Assembly (NCBI GenBank): GCA_964513655.1
Contig: CAZENQ010000006.1
Location: 3,620 to 67,619, forward strand
DNA from: G020350405 sp964513655
GTDB taxonomy: Bacteria > Planctomycetota > Phycisphaerae > Sedimentisphaerales > Anaerobacaceae
DNA: 64,000 bases
Reading direction: 5' to 3'
The position numbers and the translations under genes were made by a program. The notes below the pieces were generated by a model, which was given only the letters and a program-made list of their open reading frames with translations, made no database searches and had not been told where the DNA came from. Shown piece by piece: positions 26,059 through 34,820 of the stretch (positions are counted from its first letter, which is position 1; each line of letters opens with the position of its first letter).

Positions 26059-26120
26059 GTGAAGCGTCAGGTCTGCAGGAAAAGGATTAAACACCTCGTA
26101 ATGCGAAAAAGGTTAGCATA

Positions 26121-26861
26121 ATGGCGATTGATTTATCCGCAAACTGTGTGGCTCGCTGGAAACTCAATGAAAATGCAGCAGATACCAACGTTGATGATAG
26201 CTCGGACAATTCACATGATGGCAACTCACAGCGAAACACATCACTTATGCACGTCAGCAGCGGGCAACCGCCTTATTTGAACGGTGCTTTTGACTTTGAC
26301 GGCAGCAATGACTATATCACTGTGCCGGACGACGATGTCTGGGATTTTGTTGGCAAAGACTTTACCGTAGCCTTTTGGTTTAGTAGTGCAATGACGGACG
26401 CGGGATTTTTCCTCAATCATCGCAAAAAAGGCAACTACAACGGTTGGGATATTTGGATGCAAGGCGGTAAGGTGTGGGCCAGAATCAGCAAAGGAAGCAA
26501 TAACGTCACGAAAAGTACACCTGCAAGTTATAATGACGGCAACTGGTATTTTTGCACGCTTGAATTTGACCGCGACGGTACTTTTAAGATATACATAAAT
26601 GCAAGCCAAGTCGCAATATCTGCCCCAATCATGCAAATCAATGACATATCAAACAATGAGGATTTATGTATCGGCAGCAGACTCAGCCAGCATGCATATT
26701 TTGATGGTGTAATGGACTGCATGATGATTTTTGATAAGTTGTTGTCATCGGATGAGCGGGTTTATTTGTATAACAACGGCTATGGGACCGAAGGACTGAA
26801 AACGGCATGCCGGTCCTTAATTAGGAGCTCTTTAGCACAAGGAAAGCGGGGATTAGTGTAA
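26121..26861 (+). CDS. LamG/concanavalin-like phage surface protein
   Basis: 246 residues. Residues ~10-220 form a LamG-type jelly roll: VARWKLNENAADTNVDDSSD, GAFDFDGSNDYITVPDDD, FTVAFWFSS, a central WYFCTLEFDRDGTFKIYING-like strand (here with INASQ) and DGVMDCMMIFDKLLSSDE. LamG domains bind sugars or proteins, so this is probably the adhesive part of the particle. The stop overlaps the next start as TAATG. Confidence 0.75.
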   Translation: MAIDLSANCVARWKLNENAADTNVDDSSDNSHDGNSQRNTSLMHVSSGQPPYLNGAFDFDGSNDYITVPDDDVWDFVGKDFTVAFWFSSAMTDAGFFLNHRKKGNYNGWDIWMQGGKVWARISKGSNNVTKSTPASYNDGNWYFCTLEFDRDGTFKIYINASQVAISAPIMQINDISNNEDLCIGSRLSQHAYFDGVMDCMMIFDKLLSSDERVYLYNNGYGTEGLKTACRSLIRSSLAQGKRGLV

Positions 26862-27352
26862 TGGGACTTTACTTAGGTGATTTCAAAGAAGACTCGACAC
26901 TGTATTTCTGTTGGGACACAAACGATAAGAACGGGGCAAGTATTACGCGTGCTACCAACGGGACCATTAAAGTTTACAAAGATGATGGCACCAGCGAGAG
27001 CACGTCGGGGGTAACGGATACTGAGGACCATGATGGTTTGACTGGTGTTCACAATTGCAAGATAGATTTAAGTGTCCATGCTTTCTATGCGAAAGGGCAT
27101 GACTATTCGGTTGTTCTGGCTGGGGCTACTATTGACGGCGAGACGGTCAACGCTGTACTTGCAACATTTTCAATTGAGAACAGGTTCGCAGGCAGTTCGC
27201 TTTTCGAGAAGGCGGCCAAATTGCTTTTGAACAAAGCCATACAGAACAAGGTTACAGGCACAATTGACTACTATGATGATGATGGTGAAACAGTTATCCT
27301 GACTCATACTCCTACGGATGAGGAATCTACATTGACTAGGACACCAAGCTAA
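26861..27352 (+). CDS. Phage structural protein, unknown family
   Basis: 163 residues, acidic and beta-rich. Early text YLGDFKEDSTLYFCWDTNDK is followed by GASITRATNGTIKVYKDDGT, a form seen in phage baseplate or decoration proteins of planctomycete elements. VHAFYAKGHDYSVVLAGATI follows, and the end is a repeated-D segment (DYYDDDGETVILTHTPTDEE). Overlaps both neighbours by one base (TAATG), so it is translationally coupled. Confidence 0.5.
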   Translation: MGLYLGDFKEDSTLYFCWDTNDKNGASITRATNGTIKVYKDDGTSESTSGVTDTEDHDGLTGVHNCKIDLSVHAFYAKGHDYSVVLAGATIDGETVNAVLATFSIENRFAGSSLFEKAAKLLLNKAIQNKVTGTIDYYDDDGETVILTHTPTDEESTLTRTPS

Positions 27353-28041
27353 TGGAGATACACTGGTTAAAAGAAGCGGTGTTTGCCGGACAGACGAGCA
27401 ACGCTTTTAAGCTGGGCACGGTTTTAACTCTGGGCTGGTTCTGGCCTCGGGTTGCTGGCTGTTCTATACTTTATCGGGGCGGCAGTATTGAGACTATTGA
27501 TTTTACTAACATACTGGCTGTAGCCAAGGCAGATGCTTCCCAAATTCAACCACCCAACTATCTTCAGCATAGTAGCAACTCGACATATTTTTATGTGATT
27601 CGCCGAGCGAACAATTGCGGTGCTCAGGAATATACCTTAGCCGCCTCAGTTAAACTTTCGATAGATGCCGATGGAGAGATGGCCAAGCCGAGACCGAATA
27701 GTATTCTTGCTGCAAGAGCCGAGCAGATAGCTGGTAATAAGGTTCAACTGCTCTGGTTCTATTGCCCCATCGAACAAGAGTCACAACCGATAAACTTTAA
27801 GATTTACTATGATGCTGGGATCGGACAAATCGACTATGAAAACCCAATTGCCTCAATACGCTACGTAGGTCGGATGTTCTACAGTTACCGAAGTAACACA
27901 CTCGCGGCAGGCAGGTATCTATTTGCTATAAAGGTTGAGGATGCCGACGGCACAGAGGATGCTTCATCAGGTCAGATTAAGTTCCAGCTCGATACTGCAA
28001 GTCCCGACACAATCGATATTCTAAGCACCGAGAGCATATAA
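27352..28041 (+). CDS. FN3-like phage structural protein
   Basis: 229 residues. Paralogous to the 24473-25249 product in its second half: NFKIYYDAGIGQIDYENPIA and GRYLFAIKVEDADGTEDASS mirror that protein, but the GF-rich segment is missing. The first half (LGTVLTLGWFWPRVAGCSIL and IRRANNCGAQEYTLAASVKL) is also beta-rich. The start overlaps the previous stop. Likely a tail-tip or fibre-adaptor component. Confidence 0.5.
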   Translation: MEIHWLKEAVFAGQTSNAFKLGTVLTLGWFWPRVAGCSILYRGGSIETIDFTNILAVAKADASQIQPPNYLQHSSNSTYFYVIRRANNCGAQEYTLAASVKLSIDADGEMAKPRPNSILAARAEQIAGNKVQLLWFYCPIEQESQPINFKIYYDAGIGQIDYENPIASIRYVGRMFYSYRSNTLAAGRYLFAIKVEDADGTEDASSGQIKFQLDTASPDTIDILSTESI

Positions 28042-28058
28042 CAGACCTGAGGTTTCTG

Positions 28059-29888
28059 ATGTCCAACAGGATCGACTTTTTCCAATCAGCTCAAACAGAG
28101 CTAACGTTACCTGCACCTATACCTTCAATTTTGCTTGATGGTGAGCTGTGTCCCTGGCTTGAACTAATAGAGATGGTACACGGCGGCTGGCAGCAATTTA
28201 GCTGGGCCAGACTGGCCTATAATCCTGCTGCGTACCTGCAAGCAGAGCTATCATCTATTGAAGACATAGAGCCCGAACTTGCAATTGGCAAATGCGTTTG
28301 CATTCGTCACGTCTACAATGGCACCGCACCTAGCGCATCAGCTTTTAGCTTTCCTCTTTTTGTAGGGCAAATAGAAGGTGTTGAAACAAAGTTAGGCCCT
28401 AACGGTGAAAGCGTGGAAATTATAGCCAAGGATTTTAGCGCGAACTTAAAACGCATCACCGCATATGGTCGGCGGGTCAGCAACTTTGATGGTTCGACTT
28501 TATTTCTGGCTGGTGCCGATACCACTTTTAACGAAGACGGAAAGGCTAACGCTACAGCCAATCCAATAGAGCAAAATGGTCGCAGTTACACTTTGTTCTG
28601 TACCGAGCCGTCGACGGGCAAACTCTGGAGCTATGCGGAAGTAATTTACTATTTGCTCTGTGAATATCTACCAAGCGGCCAATTGCGGGTGCCGAGCATC
28701 GAACGACTGCTAACGCTAACCGAAAGGCAAGTGGTTCGCGATCTTGACGTCACCGGATTAGACCTGATAGAAGCCCTGCAGCGGTGCTGCCATAGAATAG
28801 GCTTCAGGTTCAAGTTTGTCCCTCGGCCTGTGCCAACCGGGCCTGAGCAAGCGATTGTGTTCTACCGACCTGGCAGAGGCAGGATGGTTGAGTTAAACTG
28901 CCAGCGGGCAGGAGAACAATTCAGCATCTCAAAGACAGATATCGCACACCTCCACAGTAGGAAAAATTTCTGGCCGATAACGCATAGATATATTGGCCAA
29001 GGTAATTTCAAAATTTATGAAGCGACGTTTGATCTGGTCAAGGCGTGGGCCCCTGCCGATGAGGATACCGACTATGATAAATTTTCACCCTCGACAAATG
29101 CTGATTTCTACAAGGTAAAGGATGTATTTCGCAAATGGTGTCTTAATGAGGCAGGCGACTACGGCGGCTCACCCTACAATCAGGGCGATGCATTTGACTT
29201 TTCAAAAATCTTCCAGAGCACCAATTTCGTCCGTCGTCACAGGCGTTTTTGGCCGACCCTTACCACTGACAAACAGGGCAAATCCTTGGGTTATTTTTTG
29301 GAGGCATCCTTCGATGATGGCCTGCATTGGTGGCAGTATCTCTATGCTTTTAACAACCTGCTCAACGAATGTGGAGTGTGGCTAAGCAGCGACTATCTCG
29401 ATGCTGATACATGGGTGGCGGCCTTAAAGGGGGTACTTAAGTTTAGAGTAACGGCATCCGTAATCAGCGACGAAAGGCTCAGTTGCGTAGTTGCCGATGG
29501 ACCTATTAATTCGACGGTGCCCGTGGTTGATCATATCGTCACACTACCTCGCTGGTTCAAGTTCCGCCAAGTTTCGGGTCGCAGCATTTTCAAAAACACA
29601 TCGGACGAATCCTTGGGTGTGCCGGACGAAATCGATGATTCTACCGCTTTGTACGAATTCATCCGTAAAAAGGCCGAGGCTGCATCCGCGGTAATCGAGA
29701 CAGTTGATATCCAGACACCTTGCCTGGCATTTGATTACAGAGTCGGCGACAGGGTGACTGCAAGCCCTGAGAGCCGGGACCTGCTTAGCTGCAGGAGTGA
29801 TAACCGCAGTGTCCACTGGATAGAGCGGGTACAGATGGACTTTGAAAAACAGTGTACTAACTTGAAAATCGTTCGGCAAAGGACCTAA
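28059..29888 (+). CDS. Putative tail hub / baseplate protein
   Basis: 609 residues, the largest gene of the cassette. The N-terminal third has WQQFSWARLAYNPAAYLQAE and FPLFVGQIEGVETKLGPNGE then SVEIIAKDFSANLKRI. This is the pattern of hub domains (gp27/gpD-like) in which an offset field of a beta barrel is compared with a path. The middle is helical around IEALQRCCHRIGFRFKFVPR, also hub-like. The C-terminal third is beta-rich (DYRVGDRVTASPESRDLL). Cys-rich at the very end. If it is the hub, the element lacks the tape measure normally found upstream. Assignment by pattern only. Confidence 0.5.
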   Translation: MSNRIDFFQSAQTELTLPAPIPSILLDGELCPWLELIEMVHGGWQQFSWARLAYNPAAYLQAELSSIEDIEPELAIGKCVCIRHVYNGTAPSASAFSFPLFVGQIEGVETKLGPNGESVEIIAKDFSANLKRITAYGRRVSNFDGSTLFLAGADTTFNEDGKANATANPIEQNGRSYTLFCTEPSTGKLWSYAEVIYYLLCEYLPSGQLRVPSIERLLTLTERQVVRDLDVTGLDLIEALQRCCHRIGFRFKFVPRPVPTGPEQAIVFYRPGRGRMVELNCQRAGEQFSISKTDIAHLHSRKNFWPITHRYIGQGNFKIYEATFDLVKAWAPADEDTDYDKFSPSTNADFYKVKDVFRKWCLNEAGDYGGSPYNQGDAFDFSKIFQSTNFVRRHRRFWPTLTTDKQGKSLGYFLEASFDDGLHWWQYLYAFNNLLNECGVWLSSDYLDADTWVAALKGVLKFRVTASVISDERLSCVVADGPINSTVPVVDHIVTLPRWFKFRQVSGRSIFKNTSDESLGVPDEIDDSTALYEFIRKKAEAASAVIETVDIQTPCLAFDYRVGDRVTASPESRDLLSCRSDNRSVHWIERVQMDFEKQCTNLKIVRQRT

Positions 29889-29893
29889 CAGTC

Positions 29894-30229
29894 ATGAGCA
29901 AACAGACAAATGTTGAAAATACTCAGCAGGCACTGGAAAGACTTGTCCGAAAGAGTTCAGAACAAACTACAGAGACATCGACTGTGGCTTCACCCGGTGC
30001 TCGTGCAACCGCTTGGGCTGTTAAGGTAAAAAGTAATTCCTCATATAACGTCTACAACGTCCGGGCGGTAGAGACAGGCCAGCCGGGGTCACTTCCCACA
30101 GAGATTGGTAGCGAGATGCAGGCGACCAACTTGGCTGAATCATTCCAACAAACAGGCCAATTGCCGGCCGGAACCTATGTGGTAATGTCCAGAGTAGGTA
30201 AAAAGAACGTCTTCTATGCGCCGGTCTAA
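29894..30229 (+). CDS. Small phage structural protein
   Basis: 111 residues. A polar helical start (VENTQQALERLVRKSSEQTT) is followed by a beta-rich domain (WAVKVKSNSSYNVYNVRAVE), ending TGQLPAGTYVVMSRVGKKNV. Five bp after the hub-like gene. No family recognised; position suggests a tail-end or decoration role. Confidence 0.45.
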   Translation: MSKQTNVENTQQALERLVRKSSEQTTETSTVASPGARATAWAVKVKSNSSYNVYNVRAVETGQPGSLPTEIGSEMQATNLAESFQQTGQLPAGTYVVMSRVGKKNVFYAPV

Positions 30230-30266
30230 AAGCATTCGATTTTGGATTCTCGGTGAGGACTGAATA

Positions 30267-30554
30267 ATGGCTGCGGCAAATTGCAAATCATGGCGTCTTA
30301 ATAAAGCGGCAAATCTTTCGATCCTGATACAGTTGATATTTCTGGCCTCCCTGATTGTGGGCAGCTGGGTCAATTTACAGCGCCAGCTCGATTTGCTGCA
30401 GCGCGATGTAACCATGCTGCTTCAGTGCCAGAAGAGTTTTGAGCAAAAACTTGAATCGCTTCAGACAAAAAGCCTCTCTTGCGAATACCGCCTGCAGGCA
30501 ATTGAAAAAAACATTTCTAAGGGCGATATCACACAAGGAAGTTTTAGACCTTAA
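30267..30554 (+). CDS. Small membrane protein with coiled-coil
   Basis: 95 residues: a basic start, one transmembrane helix (residues ~18-36, ILIQLIFLASLIVGSWV) and a coiled-coil (residues ~38-85, LQRQLDLLQRDVTMLLQCQK). The layout resembles phage holins or i-spanin-type proteins, but no lysin is beside it. GAGG precedes the ATG. It is the last gene of the tight plus-strand run. Confidence 0.5.
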   Translation: MAAANCKSWRLNKAANLSILIQLIFLASLIVGSWVNLQRQLDLLQRDVTMLLQCQKSFEQKLESLQTKSLSCEYRLQAIEKNISKGDITQGSFRP

Positions 30555-30625
30555 CCAATAAGACAAAACCACACCTCTTGTCGTTCCCGGAAAAACAAAA
30601 GGTGTATCCTACTGTTTTACTGCCG

Positions 30626-31495
30626 ATGAATAGAACATTACAGAATCGTCTGCGAAAAGAATTATGTCCGAATGGGATATGGCAACTAAGCGCTACTATG
30701 AAAGCGCTGCTAAAATATCATATAGCTCACTTACCTGAGAGAAAAGTCTCAGAGAATGGTACACGTTACCCCAAAAATCCAGCAGAAATGAGGGCCTTCC
30801 TCATCAAGTTTTTTACCAGACACTACTTTCAAGCACAACACAGTTTATTTGATTATATGACTTCAAGTGACTTCCTACATCTTTTAACGTCTGGGAAATT
30901 GCAAATTCTTGATATCGGTTGTGGCCCCGCTGTCGCTTCTTTAGCAATCACTGACTTGCTTGCCTACATCGTTGAACATCATAAGGACATAGACAAGTGG
31001 CCAAAGGGCAAGACGGTGAGGATAACCTACTTGCTGAATGACATCTCCGGCGCTTGTCTATGTACCGGCCAACGTATGTTAAGCGACTACTTCAGGATTA
31101 GCAGAAAGCATAGTGGAGGGATTATTCATAGCCGAACAATTAGCGTACAAAAGGCCTTTCCCGCCAACATGAACCAACTCAGACGAGTACAACACAACTT
31201 GGGCACATATGACATAATAACGTTTTCCTATGCTATAGTGCCCTTAGATGAAGACAATGGATTAACTAACCTTGCTGACGGCTTGTTAAACATTGAGACG
31301 CTCTGCAGTCCCCATGGAAGAATCCTGATTTTGCAGGATAGGTTTAATGCGCCGCTTATACGACGGCTTAGCAGAGCGATAGGCAGATCAAGTCACCAAG
31401 AGGAATTAACACAACATGTTTATCCGAGCAGAAACACGAACGAAACTCATACGTACACATATTACCACTGTTTGTACGAACCTACCGAGAAATGA
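30626..31495 (+). CDS. SAM-dependent methyltransferase, Rsm22-like
   Basis: The frame opens at a TTG at 30578; ATG 30626 gives 289 residues. SAM motif I is LQILDIGCGPAVASLAITDL, and a motif II-like YLLNDISGACLCTGQRM follows. YDIITFSYAIVPLDED lies where the family places its acidic loop. Overall order resembles the Rsm22 group of rRNA methyltransferases, with low confidence. A polar N-terminal domain (residues 1-90) has PKNPAEMRAFLIKFFTRHYF. It faces the radical SAM gene tail to tail, 30 bp apart. No strong ribosome-binding site. Confidence 0.65.
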   Translation: MNRTLQNRLRKELCPNGIWQLSATMKALLKYHIAHLPERKVSENGTRYPKNPAEMRAFLIKFFTRHYFQAQHSLFDYMTSSDFLHLLTSGKLQILDIGCGPAVASLAITDLLAYIVEHHKDIDKWPKGKTVRITYLLNDISGACLCTGQRMLSDYFRISRKHSGGIIHSRTISVQKAFPANMNQLRRVQHNLGTYDIITFSYAIVPLDEDNGLTNLADGLLNIETLCSPHGRILILQDRFNAPLIRRLSRAIGRSSHQEELTQHVYPSRNTNETHTYTYYHCLYEPTEK

Positions 31496-31524
31496 CGGTC
31501 GGACAAGGTCTCATAGCCCGATTA

Positions 31525-32658
31525 TTACCAGACTACACAGTTACATTTTGTATAATCACAACGGTTTTTGAAGGTATTCCAAACTTCAGATGTCTCTCGG
31601 CATAGGCTGACAGACACATTCTTGTCAAAGCTGCGAATGGTATCGATTAAAAAATTGTAAAATTCTATACGCTCTTTGCGTGGATAACGGAGCTTGCCAT
31701 CTGAAGCGCCTTTAACGAAATTGCGCTTGCAGAGCTTTCGAGCGCGACTGCCATACGTCTCAGCAGCAAAGCGAAAATGGCCGGGCAGAAGCCTGAGCAT
31801 CCCGAGTGTTATGTTTTCTGGTCGGATGACAGTTAGTATTCTTTCAATTAAATCGGTATACCCGGCCAGCCAGTCGGGGTACAGAATACCAGGGTCAATG
31901 CGAAACCGTATTCGATAGCCGTGGTCCTGGCACAGTTTAGCCGCGTTGATACGCTCGTCAAGACTGGCTGTGCCCAGCTCATATGTTTCGATTATCTGTT
32001 GGCTGTTCAGGCTCCAAGAAACAACTGTATGCTCGTTAGGCTCAATGGCTAACAGGTTATCAATGTTGCTGCTCTTAGTTAACAACATCAAATAGGCATT
32101 AGAGAAACCTGAAAAAAATGGAACTAACATCGTAGTAAGACCGGTTATGTGGTCGAGCGCAAGACTGTCGAGCATTTCACCCATGTTAAAGTTGGCTTTG
32201 CCTCGACAATGGACCAAAGCCTTTCGTATTTGCTTAAACATGCTCTCGTAGTTGATATTAATCTTAATAAATGGAGCGAACTTGCGATAAACAAACGCTA
32301 AGTAGCAATATGTGCAGTAATAGGGACAACCGTTCGAGATGGGAACCAGCTTGTAGTAGGGCTGGCAACAAACGTTCGAGCAGGCCTCATTTCGCACCTT
32401 ATCACAATATGAAAATCTCCCAGGTTGCCCATCGAAATACCCTACAAAAGATGATGTTTGCCCTATCATTAAAGTCCTTTTTCCACTTAGCAGGGCTTGA
32501 GATAGCGACATATTTGGAAAATGCCCGCCGCGCTGTCGCTCTATTACATGAATCTCGGCCGATGGAAACAACTCTAAAATTCGCTGCGCCTCAGGATGGT
32601 CCGCCACTTTCTTCCACAACAATATAGTCTTGGGTTTAAATCGCTTCGCTATGTCCAT
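31525..32658 (-). CDS. Spore photoproduct lyase family radical SAM protein
   Basis: 377 residues from ATG 32658; the frame also allows TTG 32694. The radical SAM cluster motif is CX3CX2C (GCPYYCTYCYLAF, Cys 111, 115, 118), of the SPL form. The SPL-family GExxDSLALD signature is present as NMGEMLDSLALDHITGL. KPKTILLWKKVADHPEAQRI also aligns with SPL N-termini. Members repair spore photoproduct in Bacillus; many in non-sporulating bacteria are uncharacterised. An extra Cys-rich segment (EACSNVCCQ) precedes the cluster, and the tail ends RCDYTKCNCVVW, possibly a second metal site. A planctomycete does not form endospores, so the substrate is unknown. Confidence 0.82.
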   Translation of the reverse strand: MDIAKRFKPKTILLWKKVADHPEAQRILELFPSAEIHVIERQRGGHFPNMSLSQALLSGKRTLMIGQTSSFVGYFDGQPGRFSYCDKVRNEACSNVCCQPYYKLVPISNGCPYYCTYCYLAFVYRKFAPFIKININYESMFKQIRKALVHCRGKANFNMGEMLDSLALDHITGLTTMLVPFFSGFSNAYLMLLTKSSNIDNLLAIEPNEHTVVSWSLNSQQIIETYELGTASLDERINAAKLCQDHGYRIRFRIDPGILYPDWLAGYTDLIERILTVIRPENITLGMLRLLPGHFRFAAETYGSRARKLCKRNFVKGASDGKLRYPRKERIEFYNFLIDTIRSFDKNVSVSLCRETSEVWNTFKNRCDYTKCNCVVW

Positions 32659-32755
32659 AGGCAAGTTTTGTACCGAACCCGGTAATTTTACCAATCAAAG
32701 TAAAAGTATTATAGCGGAAAAACGTGAAATGCATCTAAAATTAAGGAGAAGAAGT

Positions 32756-33334
32756 ATGAGAAAGATTGTTGCAACATTAATTCTATCATGCCTTTTGTTG
32801 GTTGGCTGCGAGAGCCTGCGTTTTGCGCCAACTGAGACGCAGAAGCAAAACGCCTGGCTACACAACCGTACAACCACTATAGCAGCTGATACTGCAAAAA
32901 CGGAAGGCGCCTCTGGGAAACTGCAGGCCTTGACCAGATTATCAAAATTGCAGAGCGGGGCTTGCATATCTTACTACGGCCTGCCGAAAGAACTCCCGCA
33001 AGCCGATACCGCTGAGGACGTACTTGCCGAATCAAACTTCCAGCTTGCGCAAACCGCTTTGGCCGAGTCGGCTGAAAGACCTGATGCTTGGCAGGTAGCT
33101 GATAATGTGTTTGAATTGGCTATCGGCATATCAGCTCTATTGGGCGGTGTGTATGGCACGAGAGCGGTTCGGTTCTTGAAAGGGGCCCGAACAAGATCTA
33201 AGGCCCTCCAGGAGATTATCACAGGCAACGAGCTTTTTAAGAGCCAACACACGGACCAGGCTGGCGCATTCAAACAAGCCCACCAAAAACAGTCACCTGA
33301 AACACGCCAATTGGTTGCGCAGATTAAACCTTAG
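32756..33334 (+). CDS. Small lipoprotein at the end of the cassette
   Basis: 192 residues. Lipoprotein signal MRKIVATLILSCLLLVGCES with lipobox LVGC, so it is attached to a membrane by its Cys. ATG 32756 follows AAGGAG by eight bases; the frame extends upstream to 32630 but that part lies over the divergent SPL gene. The body is helical, with FELAIGISALLGGVYGTRAV a hydrophobic, possibly membrane-inserting stretch. It could be an o-spanin-like phage protein. Not recognised otherwise. Confidence 0.6.
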   Translation: MRKIVATLILSCLLLVGCESLRFAPTETQKQNAWLHNRTTTIAADTAKTEGASGKLQALTRLSKLQSGACISYYGLPKELPQADTAEDVLAESNFQLAQTALAESAERPDAWQVADNVFELAIGISALLGGVYGTRAVRFLKGARTRSKALQEIITGNELFKSQHTDQAGAFKQAHQKQSPETRQLVAQIKP

Positions 33335-33458
33335 CAACGACCGTGGCGCCGCGTTGCTGATGCTCGACAATCCGGAGGGTTGAACTCCCACCAAAAAAGC
33401 CTACAATGGTCGCCGTATACTAAAGGTTGGAATCAATAGGCCAAAGGGTGCCACCCTG

Positions 33459-33740
33459 ATGATTGTCGGTGTGCTTACTGCTCAACTGCATATGCAGGGG
33501 ATAACCTCGCTCAAGCAAAAGCGAAGTATCGTCAAAAGTCTGATCGGCCGGCTCAAAAGCAGGTTCAATATCTCCATCGCCGAGGTCGACCATCAGGACA
33601 ATAAAACCTCTGCTGTCGTTGCAATTGCAATGGTCTCAAACGATACCCGCTTCATAGACCAGCAGTTTGATGCCATGATTTCTTTTATGCGAAAGGACGG
33701 CCGCTTCTACCTCGGCCAAATCGAAAGAGAAACTTTTTAG
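33459..33740 (+). CDS. DUF503 (YlxP-like) protein
   Basis: 93 residues, full family length. MIVGVLTAQLHMQGITSLKQ, KRSIVKSLIGRLKSRFNISI, then AEVDHQDN and a FYLGQIERE end match DUF503. Members such as YlxP lie near rbfA/truB in many bacteria and are linked to ribosome work, but the function is undefined. Here it stands alone between the phage-like cassette and a minus-strand membrane gene. Confidence 0.85.
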   Translation: MIVGVLTAQLHMQGITSLKQKRSIVKSLIGRLKSRFNISIAEVDHQDNKTSAVVAIAMVSNDTRFIDQQFDAMISFMRKDGRFYLGQIERETF

Positions 33741-33751
33741 CTTTATACAAG

Positions 33752-34777
33752 TCAGAATATCTTATCGACGATAAACCTTGCTCCCAGAAATATATCGACG
33801 GCCATTGCCAAACATAGGATAACCAGTCGTAGCCAGTGAATACGCAACTTCGCACGTGCTGTAAAGTAAACAATGGCAACCGCAATCGTACCGAGTATGT
33901 ACATTGTGGCGGCTTCCACAAGCAGCTTCGCATACTCTGTCCCCAAGCCTGCAAATATTTCAAAATGTCTACTCGCCTGCAGTAGTGTCACAGCCGAAAG
34001 TGTACCCATAATCATTGCGGTCACCAGGACCCATTTCCTGTCCGCAGGATCGGCAAGGACAAGTCCCTGCATACCCTCGCCTATAATCACCGAACTGCAC
34101 AAGACCGGAAAGGCCAACCAGATAATCGGGCTGACCTGAAAAAAAGAACTACAAAAGGCCAGTACAATACCGATGGCCAAAATTGCCAAGACCGCGAACC
34201 GTCGGGCCACCAGCAGCATTGAAAAGCCTATGATCAACGGCGCTACCGGAACATGATAAAAGCCTACTAAAGTCATATTGCGTTCGGCCATAACAAGTGG
34301 AACCAAAAGTCCGGCCAAGTCAGCTAAGCCCAACTTAAGCCCTACCGGAATTACGAACAATCTAAGGTACGTAACCATCTGGGAAAATAACACTATCATC
34401 AAAAATGGCAGTGCACAAAGAGGGAACCTCAGCCATCTCCACCTGGCTTTAGGCCCGAACGCCGCAGGCAAAAACAACCATGGTATACTCGCTGTCAGCA
34501 AACCGGCCGCCGGATGGTAACAGGCCAGGCCAAGTGAGAATGGGCCGAAGCCATAAACAGCCCCTGCAAAAAACGAACCGAAAAATGAAGCCACCCATCG
34601 CCGACTCAGCACGAAGCAGCCCAGAGAACCCAGGCAAATATTTACTATAAGAAGGTATTGCAGCCCATGGAATTGTTTGAAATACGGCTGATAAAGGTAA
34701 CCCGCAAAGCCAGCGTAAAGAATCGCGGCGGCAGCGAATCTACTGTATTTGGTACTTAGCGCCTTGTACATCGCCAT
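33752..34777 (-). CDS. Polytopic membrane protein, unknown
   Basis: 341 residues with about ten hydrophobic segments; examples are YLLIVNICLGSLGCFVLSRR, VLAILAIGIVLAFCSSFFQV and WLRLVILCLAMAVDIFLGAR. GAVYGFGPFSLGLACYHPAA in the first third resembles the loop in GT-C-like or YfhO-type membrane proteins, but the match is too weak to assign. The frame starts at ATG 34777. It is tail-to-tail with DUF503 (11 bp). Confidence 0.65.
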   Translation of the reverse strand: MAMYKALSTKYSRFAAAAILYAGFAGYLYQPYFKQFHGLQYLLIVNICLGSLGCFVLSRRWVASFFGSFFAGAVYGFGPFSLGLACYHPAAGLLTASIPWLFLPAAFGPKARWRWLRFPLCALPFLMIVLFSQMVTYLRLFVIPVGLKLGLADLAGLLVPLVMAERNMTLVGFYHVPVAPLIIGFSMLLVARRFAVLAILAIGIVLAFCSSFFQVSPIIWLAFPVLCSSVIIGEGMQGLVLADPADRKWVLVTAMIMGTLSAVTLLQASRHFEIFAGLGTEYAKLLVEAATMYILGTIAVAIVYFTARAKLRIHWLRLVILCLAMAVDIFLGARFIVDKIF

Positions 34778-34820
34778 GGCGTATCATCCGTGAACCAAGT
34801 GACATAAAACCACCTGTAAA

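Larger units (their letters stand above)
20000..33334 (+). mobile_element. Phage-derived structural gene cassette, incomplete
   Basis: From 20000 to 30554 twelve genes run on the plus strand with short gaps or TAATG overlaps and strong AGGAG sites. They encode portal, scaffold-like, SU10-type capsid, connector-like, fibre, LamG, FN3-like and tail-hub-like proteins. A methyltransferase, an SPL-family radical SAM enzyme and a lipoprotein follow to 33334; membership of the last three is inferred from position. No terminase, capsid protease, tape measure, lysin, integrase or repressor is visible. Housekeeping genes flank both sides and no attachment repeats were found. It could be a decayed prophage, a gene-transfer-agent-like remnant or a domesticated particle. 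The right end is uncertain. Confidence 0.75.

Noticed and set aside
19579..33347. Nine-base match GACCGTGGC at 19579-19587 and 33339-33347 as attachment-site cores
   Set aside because: Too short: a 9-mer match between gaps of this size is expected by chance about one time in four, and no integrase is present.
33371..33392. tRNA T-arm-like GGAGGGTTGAACTCCCACC
   Set aside because: The T-loop lacks the conserved TTC, and no D-arm or anticodon arm can be found upstream.
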